From NCBI GenBank assembly GCA_001915545.1, contig MNQS01000134.1, positions 7,663 through 71,662 of the forward strand: a DNA stretch of 64,000 nt. Direction: 5' to 3'. The first letter of the stretch is position 1. Each line of letters starts with the position of its first letter. The position numbers and the translations under genes were made by a program. Of the stretch, positions 1 through 9,328 are shown piece after piece. Below the pieces are notes generated by a model. The model saw only the letters and a list, made by a program, of their open reading frames with translations. It was not told where the DNA came from and did not search any database. Origin of the DNA: Bacteroides sp. 43_108. GTDB taxonomy: Bacteria; Bacteroidota; Bacteroidia; Bacteroidales; Bacteroidaceae.

Positions 1-1
1 A

Positions 2-601
2 AAGAGATTGCCGGTACGCTTTGTTTATGACAATAATTATTTCAACGCCAAGTATCAGGGAATACCTGTTGGTGGATATAATGTTCTTATCGACAGACTC
101 TTAGAAGGCATTGAAGTACGTACTTCTACAGATTATCTTGCTGACCGTGAATACTGGAACAGCATTGCCGATAAGGTTCTTTTCACCGGACCTATAGATG
201 CATATTTCGATTATTGCTACGGCAAACTCGATTATCGCACGGTACGTTTTGAAATGGAAGTTATGGACACAAGCAATTATCAAGGAAATGCGGTAGTCAA
301 TTTCACTGATTCTGAAACTCCATATACACGAGTAATTGAGCACAAGCATTTTGAGTCTTTCGGCGATGATGTCTATGCAAATCCGAAGACTGTAGTGAGT
401 CGCGAGTTTTCAGTAGAGTGGAGTGAGGGACTTGAACCTTACTATCCGGTAAATGATTCGCACAATAATCTTCTTTATTCAAAGTATCGCAGTTTGGCCG
501 ACAATGAGCGCCATACTATTTTCGGAGGACGCCTTGCTGAGTACAAGTATTACGATATGGACAAGATTGTTGAGCTTGCCTTTGATATGCCTTTGGAGTG
601 A
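2..601 (+). CDS. glf: UDP-galactopyranose mutase, C-terminal part (cut by window start)
   Basis: Converts UDP-galactopyranose to UDP-galactofuranose with a reduced FAD cofactor, supplying galactofuranose for surface glycans. The reading frame is open from base 2, so the gene begins outside the window; the visible ~199 residues are the C-terminal half of a family usually about 370 residues long. Recognisable stretches are RLPVRFVYDNNYFNAKYQGIP, the GGYN segment just after it, and FTGPIDAYFDYCYGKLDYR, which belong to the substrate-binding and FAD-contacting part of the family. It ends in TGA and is followed by a strong terminator hairpin, so it is the last gene of its transcript. Identification is from remembered family motifs and is fairly secure; the N-terminal FAD-binding motif cannot be checked here. 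Confidence 0.9.
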   Translation, partial: KRLPVRFVYDNNYFNAKYQGIPVGGYNVLIDRLLEGIEVRTSTDYLADREYWNSIADKVLFTGPIDAYFDYCYGKLDYRTVRFEMEVMDTSNYQGNAVVNFTDSETPYTRVIEHKHFESFGDDVYANPKTVVSREFSVEWSEGLEPYYPVNDSHNNLLYSKYRSLADNERHTIFGGRLAEYKYYDMDKIVELAFDMPLE

Positions 602-657
602 TGGGGCATTTTGCACTGAAATTCCATCATTGCAACTAAGCTTCAATTTGAAATACA

Positions 658-712
658 AAAAATCAGCCCTCGAAATAACTGAACACGCAGTTTTCTTCGA
701 GGGCTGATTTTT
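658..712. terminator. Bidirectional intrinsic terminator after glf
   Basis: A 17-bp perfect inverted repeat (arms 658-674 and 696-712) with A-rich and T-rich flanks lies between glf on the plus strand and the phosphatase gene on the minus strand. The T-runs on both sides suit termination from both directions. Confidence 0.85.
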
Positions 713-736
713 ATTATTGGGTTATGGTGATGCCGT

Positions 737-1216
737 TCATTCTTCAATATCTTTCATGACACCTTCAAGTAAACCTCCGCATGCATCTTCCAGGATTTCT
801 ATTACATTTTCAAATCCCTGTGCACCTCCGTAGTATGGATCAGGAACATGATCGATGACCTTTGTACGGCAAAAGTCTGTCATTCTGACAATTTTCTTTT
901 CCTCATCAATTCCCGGAGCCATCTGCATCAGTTTGTCGATGTTGCTGTCATCCATGCCGACAATCAGGTCGAACGTATAGAAGTCATCAGTTTTTACAGG
1001 TCTCGAAAGGTGATTGATCGAATATCCGTGCCTTCTTGCATGGCTTCTCATTCTTTCATCAGCGTTTTCGCCCTCATGATAGCTTATGAGTCCTGCCGAA
1101 TCAACCTTTATCTTGTTCTGCATCCCCGCCTTGTACACCATATCTCTCATGATGGTTTCAGCCATTGGCGACCGGCATATATTTCCAAGGCAGATGAACA
1201 ATATCTTTTTTTCCAT
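737..1216 (-). CDS. Low-molecular-weight protein-tyrosine phosphatase
   Basis: A cytoplasmic phosphatase that removes phosphate from tyrosine residues of proteins. At 159 residues it has normal family length. The N-terminal P-loop is complete: C9-L-G-N-I-C-R15-S16 is the CX5R(S) catalytic motif, with C9 the nucleophile, and the DPYYGG motif with D126 supplies the general acid. It sits alone between two minus-strand genes and shares the terminator at 658-712 with glf. In other bacteria such enzymes (Wzb, Etp, PtpA) often act on tyrosine kinases that control capsule export; the neighbouring glf would fit a surface-sugar setting, but no kinase is visible, so that link is inference. Confidence 0.92.
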   Translation of the reverse strand: MEKKILFICLGNICRSPMAETIMRDMVYKAGMQNKIKVDSAGLISYHEGENADERMRSHARRHGYSINHLSRPVKTDDFYTFDLIVGMDDSNIDKLMQMAPGIDEEKKIVRMTDFCRTKVIDHVPDPYYGGAQGFENVIEILEDACGGLLEGVMKDIEE

Positions 1217-1293
1217 AAAGCAGTTTTCTGTTTTATTATTCTCGTTTAAGTGTCGTGGATAATTGATGCCGTTGCATCAGTGCCTCAACCTAA

Positions 1294-2985
1294 TCATTTA
1301 AGACTGATTTTCAAAACCTTGCCACCCAAAGCTGGGAGATTGGTTTTGACGAGTCCGTCAGGTTCGAGCACAATGTTTTCGGTTTCTCCTGTGAGGAGGT
1401 CTGTAGCCTTGAACTTCTTGCATCTCGACTTGATTTTCAGGCACTCAAAGGCATGTGCAGGAATCTTGACACTGCAATCTGAACCGTTTTCATCGAAGTT
1501 TGCAATTACGATAATCAGTTCGTTGTCTTTCTTCCTTAGGAAAGCATACTGTCTGTTAGGATTGAACTGCTGATTGTCGTAGTTCACGTACATCACGTCG
1601 AAGAACTCACCTTCTTTAACAGCCTTTTCGCTGTTGCAGATATTGAGCACCTTCGCGTAGAAGCTTCTAAGTTCCTTTTCCTCGTCGTTCAGTTTCGCAC
1701 CGTCAAACTTGCCGCCATTTCTCCATCTCTTGATGGTGTCTATTGTCCAGTAGTCGAATATTGTTGTGCGACCGTCGCGACCGCTGAAGCCTTCTTCATC
1801 CATGCCTCTCTCTCCGAGTTCCTGTCCGAAGTAAACCATCATCGGATTCGTGTTCATCAGTGCAGAAACCAACATCGCCGCCTTGCCCTTTTTAGCGTTT
1901 CCCGAGAAGAAGTCCGACGCAATTCTCTGTTCGTCGTGGTTCTCCAGGAAGTTGAGCATGTGTCCGGATATGTCGTTCACACTCTGCCAGCATCCGGTGA
2001 TGCACGAAGCTGGTGCTCCGTTCATTACTGATTTCAGCGTGTCATATAAACCGACCTTGTCATACAGATAATCAAACTTACCGTTGAACAAGTAGTTTCT
2101 GTATTCATTCGGATTATAAACCTCGGCAATGAATATCACCTTCGGATATTTCTCCTTAACCTGCGGAATTGCCCATCCCCAGAATTCGCATGGCACCATT
2201 TCTGCCATGTCGCATCTGAATCCGTCAATGTCCTTTCCTGCCCAAAACATCAGTATGTCGAGCATCTTGTGCCATGTGTTCGGGACTGGAGAGAAGTGTC
2301 TCTGTCCTCCGCCCATATAGTCGATGCCGTAGTTGAGCTTTACTGTTTCGTACCAGTCGTTTATGCATGGACTTTCGTTGAAACAGTCGTTGCCGGTAGC
2401 CTTTGCCGGACGTTCAATGTATGGAGTACCGCTGTTGTCTCTTACGTCAAACTGTGGAGCGAAGTCTCTTCCCGGTATGTAGTAAAAATTGTTTTCTGTG
2501 CTGAATGCCATACCCTTGTTGTCCGTCTCACCGAGATCCTTGACTCCCTCTGGCTTGGCATCCGAACAGTATTGTCTGGCAACGTGGTTGGGAACGAAGT
2601 CTATTATGACCTTGAGGCCGGTTCTGTGCGTCCTTGCCACAAGATTCTGAAATTCCTTCATCCTGTCTTCCACCTTGACAGCCAGATCCGGATCTATGTC
2701 GTAATAGTCCTTGATGGCATACGGACTTCCGGCCTTGCCCTTCACCACAGCCTGATGGTCGCGCTTTATGCCGTATGTGCTGTAGTCTGTTTGTGTGGCA
2801 TGTTCAATTATGCCGGTGTACCATATATGAGTACAACCAAGACCCTTGATATTTTCAAGAGCCTTGGTTGTAAAGTCAGCCATCTTACCACACCCGTTTT
2901 CTTCCAGTGTTCCGTTCTTTACGTTTTTCGTACCGTTGGCACCGAACAGACGGGTGAAAACCTGATAGATAACTATTTTGTCCAT
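1294..2985 (-). CDS. GH13 alpha-amylase family protein, cytoplasmic
   Basis: A glycoside hydrolase of the alpha-amylase superfamily (GH13), acting on alpha-glucans. All four conserved regions of the TIM barrel are present: region I DFVPNH (129-134), region II DGFRCDMAE with nucleophile D259, region III IAEVY with acid/base E288, and region IV ENHDEQ with N349-H350-D351. A C-terminal all-beta domain follows. There is no signal peptide, so it probably acts on glycogen or imported maltodextrins inside the cell. The start lies 9 bases after the stop of fabD on the same strand, so the two genes are probably co-transcribed. Exact specificity (amylase, maltogenic, branching) cannot be told from sequence alone. 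Confidence 0.92.
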   Translation of the reverse strand: MDKIVIYQVFTRLFGANGTKNVKNGTLEENGCGKMADFTTKALENIKGLGCTHIWYTGIIEHATQTDYSTYGIKRDHQAVVKGKAGSPYAIKDYYDIDPDLAVKVEDRMKEFQNLVARTHRTGLKVIIDFVPNHVARQYCSDAKPEGVKDLGETDNKGMAFSTENNFYYIPGRDFAPQFDVRDNSGTPYIERPAKATGNDCFNESPCINDWYETVKLNYGIDYMGGGQRHFSPVPNTWHKMLDILMFWAGKDIDGFRCDMAEMVPCEFWGWAIPQVKEKYPKVIFIAEVYNPNEYRNYLFNGKFDYLYDKVGLYDTLKSVMNGAPASCITGCWQSVNDISGHMLNFLENHDEQRIASDFFSGNAKKGKAAMLVSALMNTNPMMVYFGQELGERGMDEEGFSGRDGRTTIFDYWTIDTIKRWRNGGKFDGAKLNDEEKELRSFYAKVLNICNSEKAVKEGEFFDVMYVNYDNQQFNPNRQYAFLRKKDNELIIVIANFDENGSDCSVKIPAHAFECLKIKSRCKKFKATDLLTGETENIVLEPDGLVKTNLPALGGKVLKISLK

Positions 2986-2994
2986 TATTGTTTT

Positions 2995-3891
2995 TTATTC
3001 AAGTCCGTGAGCTGTAACAGCATCATTTCCTTTAGCAATTTTTACAATCATTCCCTGAAGAACCTTGCCTGGACCGCACTCTGTGAAATCTGTAGCACCG
3101 TCGGCAATCATGTTCTGAACCTCGTTTGTCCATCTTACAGGAGCTGTGAGCTGAGCGATGAGGTTCTTCTTGATTTCCTCTGGGTCAGTGTGAGGCTTAG
3201 CGTCTACATTCTGGTAAACTGGGCACTTAGGAGTGTGGAACTCTGTTGCTTCGATTGCAGATTCGAGTTCTTCCTTAGCCGGCTGCATGAGAGGAGAGTG
3301 GAATGCACCGCCTACCTTGAGTGGGAGAGCACGCTTTGCACCTGCTGCCTTAAGTTTCTCGCAAGCCTCGTTTACAGCTTCTATGTTTCCAGAGATTACA
3401 ACCTGACCTGGGCAGTTGTAGTTGGCTGCAACAACGATGTTGCCTGGTTTGCTTACCTCAGCGCATACCTCTTCGATAGTTGCATCTGGGAGAGCGATGA
3501 TAGCGGCCATTGTTGAAGGAGCAGCTTCGCAAGCCTTCTGCATTGCAAGTGCACGCTTGTAAACAAGCTTGAGTCCGTCCTCGAAAGAGAGAGCGCCGGC
3601 TGCAACGAGAGCCGAGAATTCGCCGAGAGAGTGACCTGCAGTCATTTCAGGCTTGAAGTCGTCGCCCATGCAGAGAGCAGAGATTACTGAGTGGAGGAAT
3701 ACAGCAGGCTGAGTAACCTTTGTCTGCTTCAGTTCCTCGTCAGAACCTTCAAACATGATGTCTGTTATGTTGAAACCAAGTATTTCGTTTGCTTTGTCAA
3801 ACAAATCCTTTGCTACCTGATTGTTTTCGTACAGGTCTTTTCCCATACCGGTAAACTGAGCTCCCTGTCCAGGGAAAACAAATGCTTTCAT
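2995..3891 (-). CDS. fabD: Malonyl-CoA:ACP transacylase
   Basis: Transfers malonyl from CoA to acyl carrier protein, the priming step for chain extension in fatty-acid synthesis. At 298 residues it is typical of the family. The active-site GHSLGEF motif holds nucleophile S88, the YKRALAMQ segment supplies R113 that binds the malonyl carboxylate, and H198 in GGAFHSPLM is the catalytic histidine; the N-terminal FPGQGAQ motif is intact. It is the first gene of a probable two-gene transcript with the downstream amylase, an unusual partner for fabD since no other fab genes are adjacent. A promoter-like element lies 38-70 bases upstream. Confidence 0.96.
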   Translation of the reverse strand: MKAFVFPGQGAQFTGMGKDLYENNQVAKDLFDKANEILGFNITDIMFEGSDEELKQTKVTQPAVFLHSVISALCMGDDFKPEMTAGHSLGEFSALVAAGALSFEDGLKLVYKRALAMQKACEAAPSTMAAIIALPDATIEEVCAEVSKPGNIVVAANYNCPGQVVISGNIEAVNEACEKLKAAGAKRALPLKVGGAFHSPLMQPAKEELESAIEATEFHTPKCPVYQNVDAKPHTDPEEIKKNLIAQLTAPVRWTNEVQNMIADGATDFTECGPGKVLQGMIVKIAKGNDAVTAHGLE

Positions 3892-3928
3892 ATTATATAG
3901 TTTTTTTATTGGTTATTTTAAATTGATG

Positions 3929-3961
3929 CAAATATAGCTATTTTGTTTTGATTTAGAGCAA
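3929..3961 (-). promoter_or_regulatory. Probable Bacteroidetes promoter for fabD
   Basis: On the minus strand TATATTTG (3929-3936) matches the TAnnTTTG -7 consensus, with TTG (3959-3961) 22 bp upstream. The spacing is slightly long, so this is a moderate call. Confidence 0.45.
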
Positions 3962-3982
3962 ATATACTCAAATGTATGATTT

Positions 3983-6900
3983 TCATCTTACAAGTATCTT
4001 ACGTGCAGAGCCGTCTGAATACCGTACGATTATGAATCCTTTTTCCGGCTTTTCAAGTTTCATGCCCTGCAGGTTGTAATAACCAGTAATCTGTTTTTCA
4101 CTGTCATCTTCAGCAGTGATGTCATCTAAGCCTGTGTCTTCCTTCTTGTCAGTTCTGAACGACATTTCCTCTCCGTAAGTCGTTTCCTTGGAAGTTTTCA
4201 CGTACGTGCGGAATCGGTATTCAGTATCTTCCTTCAGATTTTCTACAGTCGCTTTCATGAGAGTTCCTTCTGACGTTATTGTTGATGCGCCGTTTCTGCT
4301 TTCTGTTCTTTCACGGGTATCGGCATTTTCAGCTGGCCAATATTCGAATCCTTGTTCTGTCACGTCGTCAGATCCTGGAAGTACAGCACCTTTAAGTGTT
4401 GCTGAATTGAATGTTATTTCTGTAGGGGCATAGGTGTATACGATTGGTTCAAAGTATACGTAAGCATCGGACGTGCAGAAGGCTATCCAATCTCCGTAAT
4501 ACGTTATTCCCGAATCCGACTTATAGTAAGGACGATACTTGTAGTAAGTGTTTGAACTCAGATTGTTAAGTGAGCCGGCAATGATGCCGTTGTGTATCGG
4601 ACAAGGTGATTGTGTGGAAGGCATTATGTCCGGTGCATCGTAGCGTCGCCATTCGAAGCCGAATCTGAGTGAATCATCATCTCCGTTGACAGATGCACTT
4701 ATGATTGCCTTCTTGTCGCTCACAGCTTGCGCCGCCTGCGTTTCGAACTTGATGGCTTCGGTTGTGAATGAAATGTTTTTCAATTCTAATCCTCCTTCTT
4801 CAGTATTTACAAAATAAGTTTTTGTAAAACTTGTATTCGGATCTAATCCGTAGAGACGCAGCACGTCTTCTTCATTTTCGGCAAAACCTGAATTCACGTA
4901 AGTTGCATCGATGATGTCGTACGAACCATTGAGTATGCAATATGTACTTCCCAACTTCTTGTCGATGTTGATGCCGATATCTTTGGTGTTGAAAGTCTTG
5001 GATATAGAAGATACACTTCCGTCACTAGTCGTCACGTTGAATGTTACGTAGCACGAACCGCCTGGTATGAGTCCGGTTATTGTCGTTTCGTCTCCGTCGC
5101 CATACTCGCCGAAATCTGTTTTCACAACTTCCGCATCTCCTCCGTATGTTCCCTTAAGCTTAACAGTGAGGTTTGTAGCTTCTTCCAGAATTATGTCGAG
5201 CACCATAGCTTCGGTGCTTACGGAAATATCGCCGCTGACGTCGCGTCCGAAAGCCTTTCCGCTTACATTTATCTTGTGTGTCGCGTTGGGTGCTGCTCCT
5301 GTGAATGTCACACTGCCGTTTTCTGCATTCTTGCTGATGCCGTTGAATGACGCTCCCTCAAGGCTGAAGAAGTCGTGCGAAGACAGGTTTATTGTTGATT
5401 GGGTAGTTTTCGTAAGTACAATTGCACGCACATCCTCATACTGATAGTACCTTTCAACTGCCGCCGGCGAAGTCAATATATGTGCATCTTTCGGCAAATA
5501 AAAAGCTTCGTCAGGGAATGAAATGATATTCTTCAGATTCGTACATTCGCCGAATGTTGTATATCCTATCTCTTTTATGTTGTTGGGGATATTTGCAAAA
5601 ACAATGCTTTCGCATCCGTAGAATGCAAAATCGTTTATTTTCTCGATTGTTTCCGGCACATAAAGGTCGCTGACAACGTTGCCGTTCAGTTTGAGCACAT
5701 GAGCATACATGAGCGGGTTGGAGCTTCCGTCAAACTGGATTGTACACCACAACGCCATATCTCTCATGTCGACATATTTCATGTTGGTGCAGTTGAGGAA
5801 CGCATATCTATCCATGATTCTTACAGATTCAGGAATAGTCACCGAGGTGAAACCTTCGCCTCCTGCAAATGTATACCTCTTTAGCTTTTCAATATCGCCA
5901 GGTATCACCAGATCTTTAACCTCGCTGTTGTCGACATAGAGCCTGTGGGCGTTGTACAGCGGATTTGCATATTCGTTTTCCCAGTTTATCGTACACCACT
6001 GAGACAAATCTGTAATCCATACACCTTCAAGTCTTGTACATCCTTTGAAAGCATTATTTCCTACGATGGCAAGAGTAGGAGCCGCATGAACAGATTTGAG
6101 TCCGTTGCATCCTTCGAACGCATTCTTTTCTATTGTGTAAACCGTATTTCCAAGAACCAGTTCTTCAATAAATCCCATATTCTTGAACCATGGCTTAACG
6201 GTATTTGTGTTGAGAGTTACTTTTTTCAGATTTGTACAGCTGGCGAAAGTGCTGTCGCCAATGTTGGTGATTAAGTTGGGTATCACTACCGATTCTATGC
6301 TTCCGCATCCGTAGAAAGCATAATCATTCAGTGCCGTGGTTGTCGATGGAAGTTCAAGCGATTTGAGCAATTCACCGTTTACGTACATATTCCTTGCATA
6401 GTACAAAGGATTTGCAAAGTAGCGTGTATATACGTCCGTGAAATTGTCGCTGAAGTCAATCTTGTACCACGAACTCAAATCCTTCACATTTATTCCCGTA
6501 AGTGATGCGCATTCAGCAAAAGCGCCACCACCGATTTTTTCAACGTTTTCAGGAATTGTGACAATTGCCAAGGCATCACATCTATTGAATGCCAGGCGAC
6601 CTATGAAAGTTACGGAGGTCGGAATGTCTATAGATGCAAGAACTTTGCATCCGCTGAAGGCCGATTCGCCAATTGTAGTCAGTGATTCGGACAACTTTAT
6701 AGAAGCGAGGCTTACACATGATGCAAAAGCACTCTTATTGATTGATGTTACAGAATTAGGTATTGATATCTCTTTGAGATTCTTGCAAGTAGAAAATGCA
6801 GATTCATCAATCACTTCAATAGATGACGGCAAGGTTATAGATGAAAATATGCCGTTCAAGAAAGCTTTTTTTCCTATTCTCTTGATTGTGTTGGGCAATG

Positions 6901-7501
6901 TGAACGACTGCACATTGCTGTATGAGAAATAATCGTCAGGAATCTCATTATAACCATTCCCAAGTGTAATTTTTGATATGGTACATTTCTTGAAAGGGTT
7001 CGTATCGTATGTAAACACCCTTCCCAGTTGTAGACTTTCCAACGGGCAATACTCGAACAGAGGACCGCTCCTGTATATTTCATGCCGGTTGCTGTCGTAT
7101 ATAATAAAGTCGCTGAGACTGATGTTGCTTTCCCCGTCTTCGAACACCACCTCCTTCAATGCCGTGCATTCCTTGAAGGCATCGCCTCCAATCTTTATTA
7201 TAGAGTTCGGAATTGTCAAGGAAATAAGATTTTCGCATCCGGTGAAAGCTTCCGCTGAAATTTCTTCAACGCTGTATGTTGTTCCGTCGTTGCTTATACT
7301 CGAAGGAATTACCATATTCCCCCTATAGTATTTGTCGTTCTGATACAGATGTCTGTATGTCACCCTCGCTTTGTTCCCGCTCAACAGGTCATAGGCAATG
7401 TCATCTATTATCACATCGTATGCATTGACGCATTCCCCAATAGCCACGAATGCAATCATTGCTGAAAGCATTCTTGCTTTAATTACTGAAAGTATCTTCA
7501 T
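3983..7501 (-). CDS. BspA-like leucine-rich-repeat surface protein
   Basis: A large secreted protein (1172 residues) with an N-terminal signal peptide ending near ECVNAYD. From about residue 70 to 690 it carries many LRR_5/BspA-type repeats, seen as recurring units such as AFxGCxxLxSVxIPxSVxxIG. The middle and C-terminal parts (roughly 700-1120) look like Ig/fibronectin-type beta domains. The last ~30 residues (YNLQGMKLEKP ... SARKILVR) resemble the C-terminal sorting tail found on many Prevotella secreted proteins. Such proteins bind host matrix proteins or other bacteria in known cases (BspA of Tannerella); the ligand here is unknown. It is transcribed alone, with tandem repeats bearing promoter motifs upstream. 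Confidence 0.88.
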   Translation of the reverse strand: MKILSVIKARMLSAMIAFVAIGECVNAYDVIIDDIAYDLLSGNKARVTYRHLYQNDKYYRGNMVIPSSISNDGTTYSVEEISAEAFTGCENLISLTIPNSIIKIGGDAFKECTALKEVVFEDGESNISLSDFIIYDSNRHEIYRSGPLFEYCPLESLQLGRVFTYDTNPFKKCTISKITLGNGYNEIPDDYFSYSNVQSFTLPNTIKRIGKKAFLNGIFSSITLPSSIEVIDESAFSTCKNLKEISIPNSVTSINKSAFASCVSLASIKLSESLTTIGESAFSGCKVLASIDIPTSVTFIGRLAFNRCDALAIVTIPENVEKIGGGAFAECASLTGINVKDLSSWYKIDFSDNFTDVYTRYFANPLYYARNMYVNGELLKSLELPSTTTALNDYAFYGCGSIESVVIPNLITNIGDSTFASCTNLKKVTLNTNTVKPWFKNMGFIEELVLGNTVYTIEKNAFEGCNGLKSVHAAPTLAIVGNNAFKGCTRLEGVWITDLSQWCTINWENEYANPLYNAHRLYVDNSEVKDLVIPGDIEKLKRYTFAGGEGFTSVTIPESVRIMDRYAFLNCTNMKYVDMRDMALWCTIQFDGSSNPLMYAHVLKLNGNVVSDLYVPETIEKINDFAFYGCESIVFANIPNNIKEIGYTTFGECTNLKNIISFPDEAFYLPKDAHILTSPAAVERYYQYEDVRAIVLTKTTQSTINLSSHDFFSLEGASFNGISKNAENGSVTFTGAAPNATHKINVSGKAFGRDVSGDISVSTEAMVLDIILEEATNLTVKLKGTYGGDAEVVKTDFGEYGDGDETTITGLIPGGSCYVTFNVTTSDGSVSSISKTFNTKDIGINIDKKLGSTYCILNGSYDIIDATYVNSGFAENEEDVLRLYGLDPNTSFTKTYFVNTEEGGLELKNISFTTEAIKFETQAAQAVSDKKAIISASVNGDDDSLRFGFEWRRYDAPDIMPSTQSPCPIHNGIIAGSLNNLSSNTYYKYRPYYKSDSGITYYGDWIAFCTSDAYVYFEPIVYTYAPTEITFNSATLKGAVLPGSDDVTEQGFEYWPAENADTRERTESRNGASTITSEGTLMKATVENLKEDTEYRFRTYVKTSKETTYGEEMSFRTDKKEDTGLDDITAEDDSEKQITGYYNLQGMKLEKPEKGFIIVRYSDGSARKILVR

Positions 7502-7585
7502 ACAATTAGATTTTGGTTAAATAGTAATGAAATATTTGTTGTATAATCGCTTTTGTTGATTTGTTCACCCGTATGTGATTCGTTT

Positions 7586-7801
7586 GCAAATATAGTGAAA
7601 GGTGAGCGCAGAGGCAAGCGAAAACATTTTTGTTTTGGATTGCATATGCCGAACCGCATCCTATATTATGAAAATATAGTGAAAGATGAGCGCAGAGGCA
7701 AGTGAAAACATTCTTGTTTTATATTGCGTATGCCGAACCGCATCCTATATTATGCAAATATAATGAAAGGAGAGTGCAGGGCAAGCGAAAACATTTTTGT
7801 T
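7586..7801. repeat. 84-bp tandem repeat, 2.5 copies
   Basis: Units start at 7586, 7670 and 7754 with an exact 84-bp period; the third is truncated after about 48 bp. Copies share the segment AATATAGTGAAAGRTGAGCG and a distal GCCGAACCGCATCC block, with a few substitutions. The array fills most of the gap between the LRR gene start and rplT, and no gene lies in this stretch. Confidence 0.9.
7587..7784 (-). promoter_or_regulatory. Promoters embedded in the 84-bp repeats, facing the LRR gene
   Basis: On the minus strand repeat 1 has TTG (7615-7617), 20 bp, TATATTTG (7587-7594). Repeat 3 has TTG (7782-7784), 19 bp, TATATTTG (7755-7762). Repeat 2 has the same layout but TATATTTT, a weakened -7 box. 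The nearest would start transcription about 80 bases before the LRR start codon. Confidence 0.6.
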
Positions 7802-7840
7802 TGCTGTATGCTTTTTGCTGAAGTGTATAAAAACAAAAAA

Positions 7841-7868
7841 AAGGAATGAGTCTTTCGACCCATTCCTT
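7841..7868 (-). terminator. Terminator of the infC-rpmI-rplT transcript
   Basis: A 12-bp stem with one mismatch (7841-7852 with 7857-7868) and a four-base loop, followed on the minus strand by a run of T residues, just downstream of the rplT stop. Confidence 0.85.
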
Positions 7869-7889
7869 AAAACCATATTTCAGAATGAT

Positions 7890-8234
7890 TTATTTCACTT
7901 TCTCAACGATAGCCTTGAATGCTTCGTAGTGGTTCATTGCAAGGTTGGCGAGAGTCTTGCGGTTGATCTCGATTCCAGCCTTGTGGAGAGCACCCATGAG
8001 CTGTGAATAAGACATGCCTTCCATTCTTGCAGCTGCGTTGATACGCTGAATCCACAGTGCGCGGAAGTCACGCTTCTTGCGCTTGCGTCCTACGTATGCA
8101 TATGTCAAACCCTTCTCATACGCATTTTTTGCAACTGTCCAAACGTTCTTGCGAGCGCCGAACTGGCCTTTGACACGCTTTAAAATCTTCTTTCTTCTTG
8201 CTCTTGAAGCAACGTGGTTTACTGATCTTGGCAT
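7890..8234 (-). CDS. rplT: 50S ribosomal protein L20
   Basis: An rRNA-binding protein needed early in assembly of the large ribosomal subunit. At 114 residues it is full length and begins [19 protein letters not shown], with the strongly basic N-terminal extension that threads into 23S rRNA and the conserved [14 protein letters not shown] core. It is the last gene of the infC-rpmI-rplT cluster on the minus strand and is followed by an intrinsic terminator. In other phyla L20 represses this operon through a leader or internal mRNA structure; I did not find a clear equivalent here. Confidence 0.98.
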   Translation of the reverse strand: MPRSVNHVASRARRKKILKRVKGQFGARKNVWTVAKNAYEKGLTYAYVGRKRKKRDFRALWIQRINAAARMEGMSYSQLMGALHKAGIEINRKTLANLAMNHYEAFKAIVEKVK

Positions 8235-8352
8235 AATTTTGAATCTTTTTGAATGCTAGCGCCACCTTAATCTTCCCAGATGGTGAACTTTAGGCTAAAC
8301 ACTCTGTTAAACATTTTTTTGTTAGTTAAAATCTTTTGCTCGTCACAGTTTT

Positions 8353-8550
8353 TTAACGAAGTGTAAGACAATCGCGAACCTGCTTGCGGTTAGCCTTTAC
8401 AACATTTGTTGAATGATCGAGGTTTCTCTTCTGCTTCTTAGTCTTCTTTGTCAGAATGTGACTGTGGTAAGCGTGCTGTCTTTTGATTTTTCCTGTGCCT
8501 GTGAGCTTGAAGCGCTTCTTTGCGGCAGATTTAGTTTTAACTTTTGGCAT
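8353..8550 (-). CDS. rpmI: 50S ribosomal protein L35
   Basis: A small basic protein of the large ribosomal subunit. The 65-residue product starts at [14 protein letters not shown], which is the family N-terminus; the frame stays open further upstream (to 8613) but those 21 residues have no family match, so the start at 8550 is chosen. The sequence is rich in lysine and arginine with the typical [17 protein letters not shown] block. It lies between infC and rplT in the order seen across bacteria. Confidence 0.97.
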   Translation of the reverse strand: MPKVKTKSAAKKRFKLTGTGKIKRQHAYHSHILTKKTKKQKRNLDHSTNVVKANRKQVRDCLTLR

Positions 8551-8632
8551 TTTTTTTTGATATTTAATTATTACTGTAATTGGTGGCAACGTATATACCA
8601 GGACGTTACGCACACATAATTTTCTTTAGTTC

Positions 8633-9259
8633 TTATTCTTCAGCCTCGCCGTCTGTTTCAGCTTCAGCCTTGGCGCTTGCTTCCTTGGCTTTCTCCTCTG
8701 TCTTTGCCGGTTTCGGCTGTGCCTTCTTAGGTGTACCAGGCTTCTTCGGTGCAAGCATGATGCTCATACGCTTTCCTTCGAGTATCGGCATGCTCTCCAC
8801 CTTGGCAATTTCCTCAAGGTCGTTTGCGAATCTCAGAAGGAGCACTTCGCCCTGTTCCTTGAATAGGATGGAGCGTCCTTTGAAGAATACGTAGGCCTTT
8901 ACCTTGTTGCCGTCGTTGATGAATTCCTGAGCATGTTTCAGCTTGAAGTTGTAGTCGGCATCAGCTGTCTGAGGTCCGAAACGTATTTCCTTAACTTCCA
9001 CTTTGACCTGCTTGGCCTTCATGTCCTTTGCCTTCTTCTTCAGCTGGTAAAGGAACTTTGAGTAGTCAATAAGTCTACAAACTGGAGGAACGGCATTAGG
9101 TGAAATTTCTACAAGATCAACGCCTTTCTCTTCTGCCAATTGTATCGCCTTGCTAGTCGGTATTACTGTCGACTCTATATCGTCACCTACGATTCGAACT
9201 TCGCGTACTCGTATCTGTTCATTTACGCGATACTGTTGCTTTTTATTGTCAAATTTCAT
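8633..9259 (-). CDS. infC: Translation initiation factor IF-3
   Basis: Binds the 30S subunit, prevents premature 50S joining and monitors start-codon and initiator-tRNA fit. The 208-residue product has the N-terminal domain ([18 protein letters not shown]), the lysine-rich linker ([12 protein letters not shown]) and the C-terminal domain ([20 protein letters not shown]). A tail of about 35 residues rich in K, P, A and E follows the normal C-terminus, a common Bacteroidetes feature. The start is ATG, not the rare ATT that many species use to autoregulate infC. It follows thrS by 69 bases, in the conserved order thrS-infC-rpmI-rplT. Confidence 0.98.
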   Translation of the reverse strand: MKFDNKKQQYRVNEQIRVREVRIVGDDIESTVIPTSKAIQLAEEKGVDLVEISPNAVPPVCRLIDYSKFLYQLKKKAKDMKAKQVKVEVKEIRFGPQTADADYNFKLKHAQEFINDGNKVKAYVFFKGRSILFKEQGEVLLLRFANDLEEIAKVESMPILEGKRMSIMLAPKKPGTPKKAQPKPAKTEEKAKEASAKAEAETDGEAEE

Positions 9260-9328
9260 TAAGTTTGAGATTTTTCCTCTGTTTGTTTTAAATGTTGTTA
9301 ATAATACGTTTATTTCCGAGGCGCAAAG

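Noticed and set aside
2269-3516. 415-residue plus-strand frame over the amylase and fabD genes
   Set aside because: Shadow of two well-supported minus-strand genes, with cysteine/valine-rich composition and no motifs.
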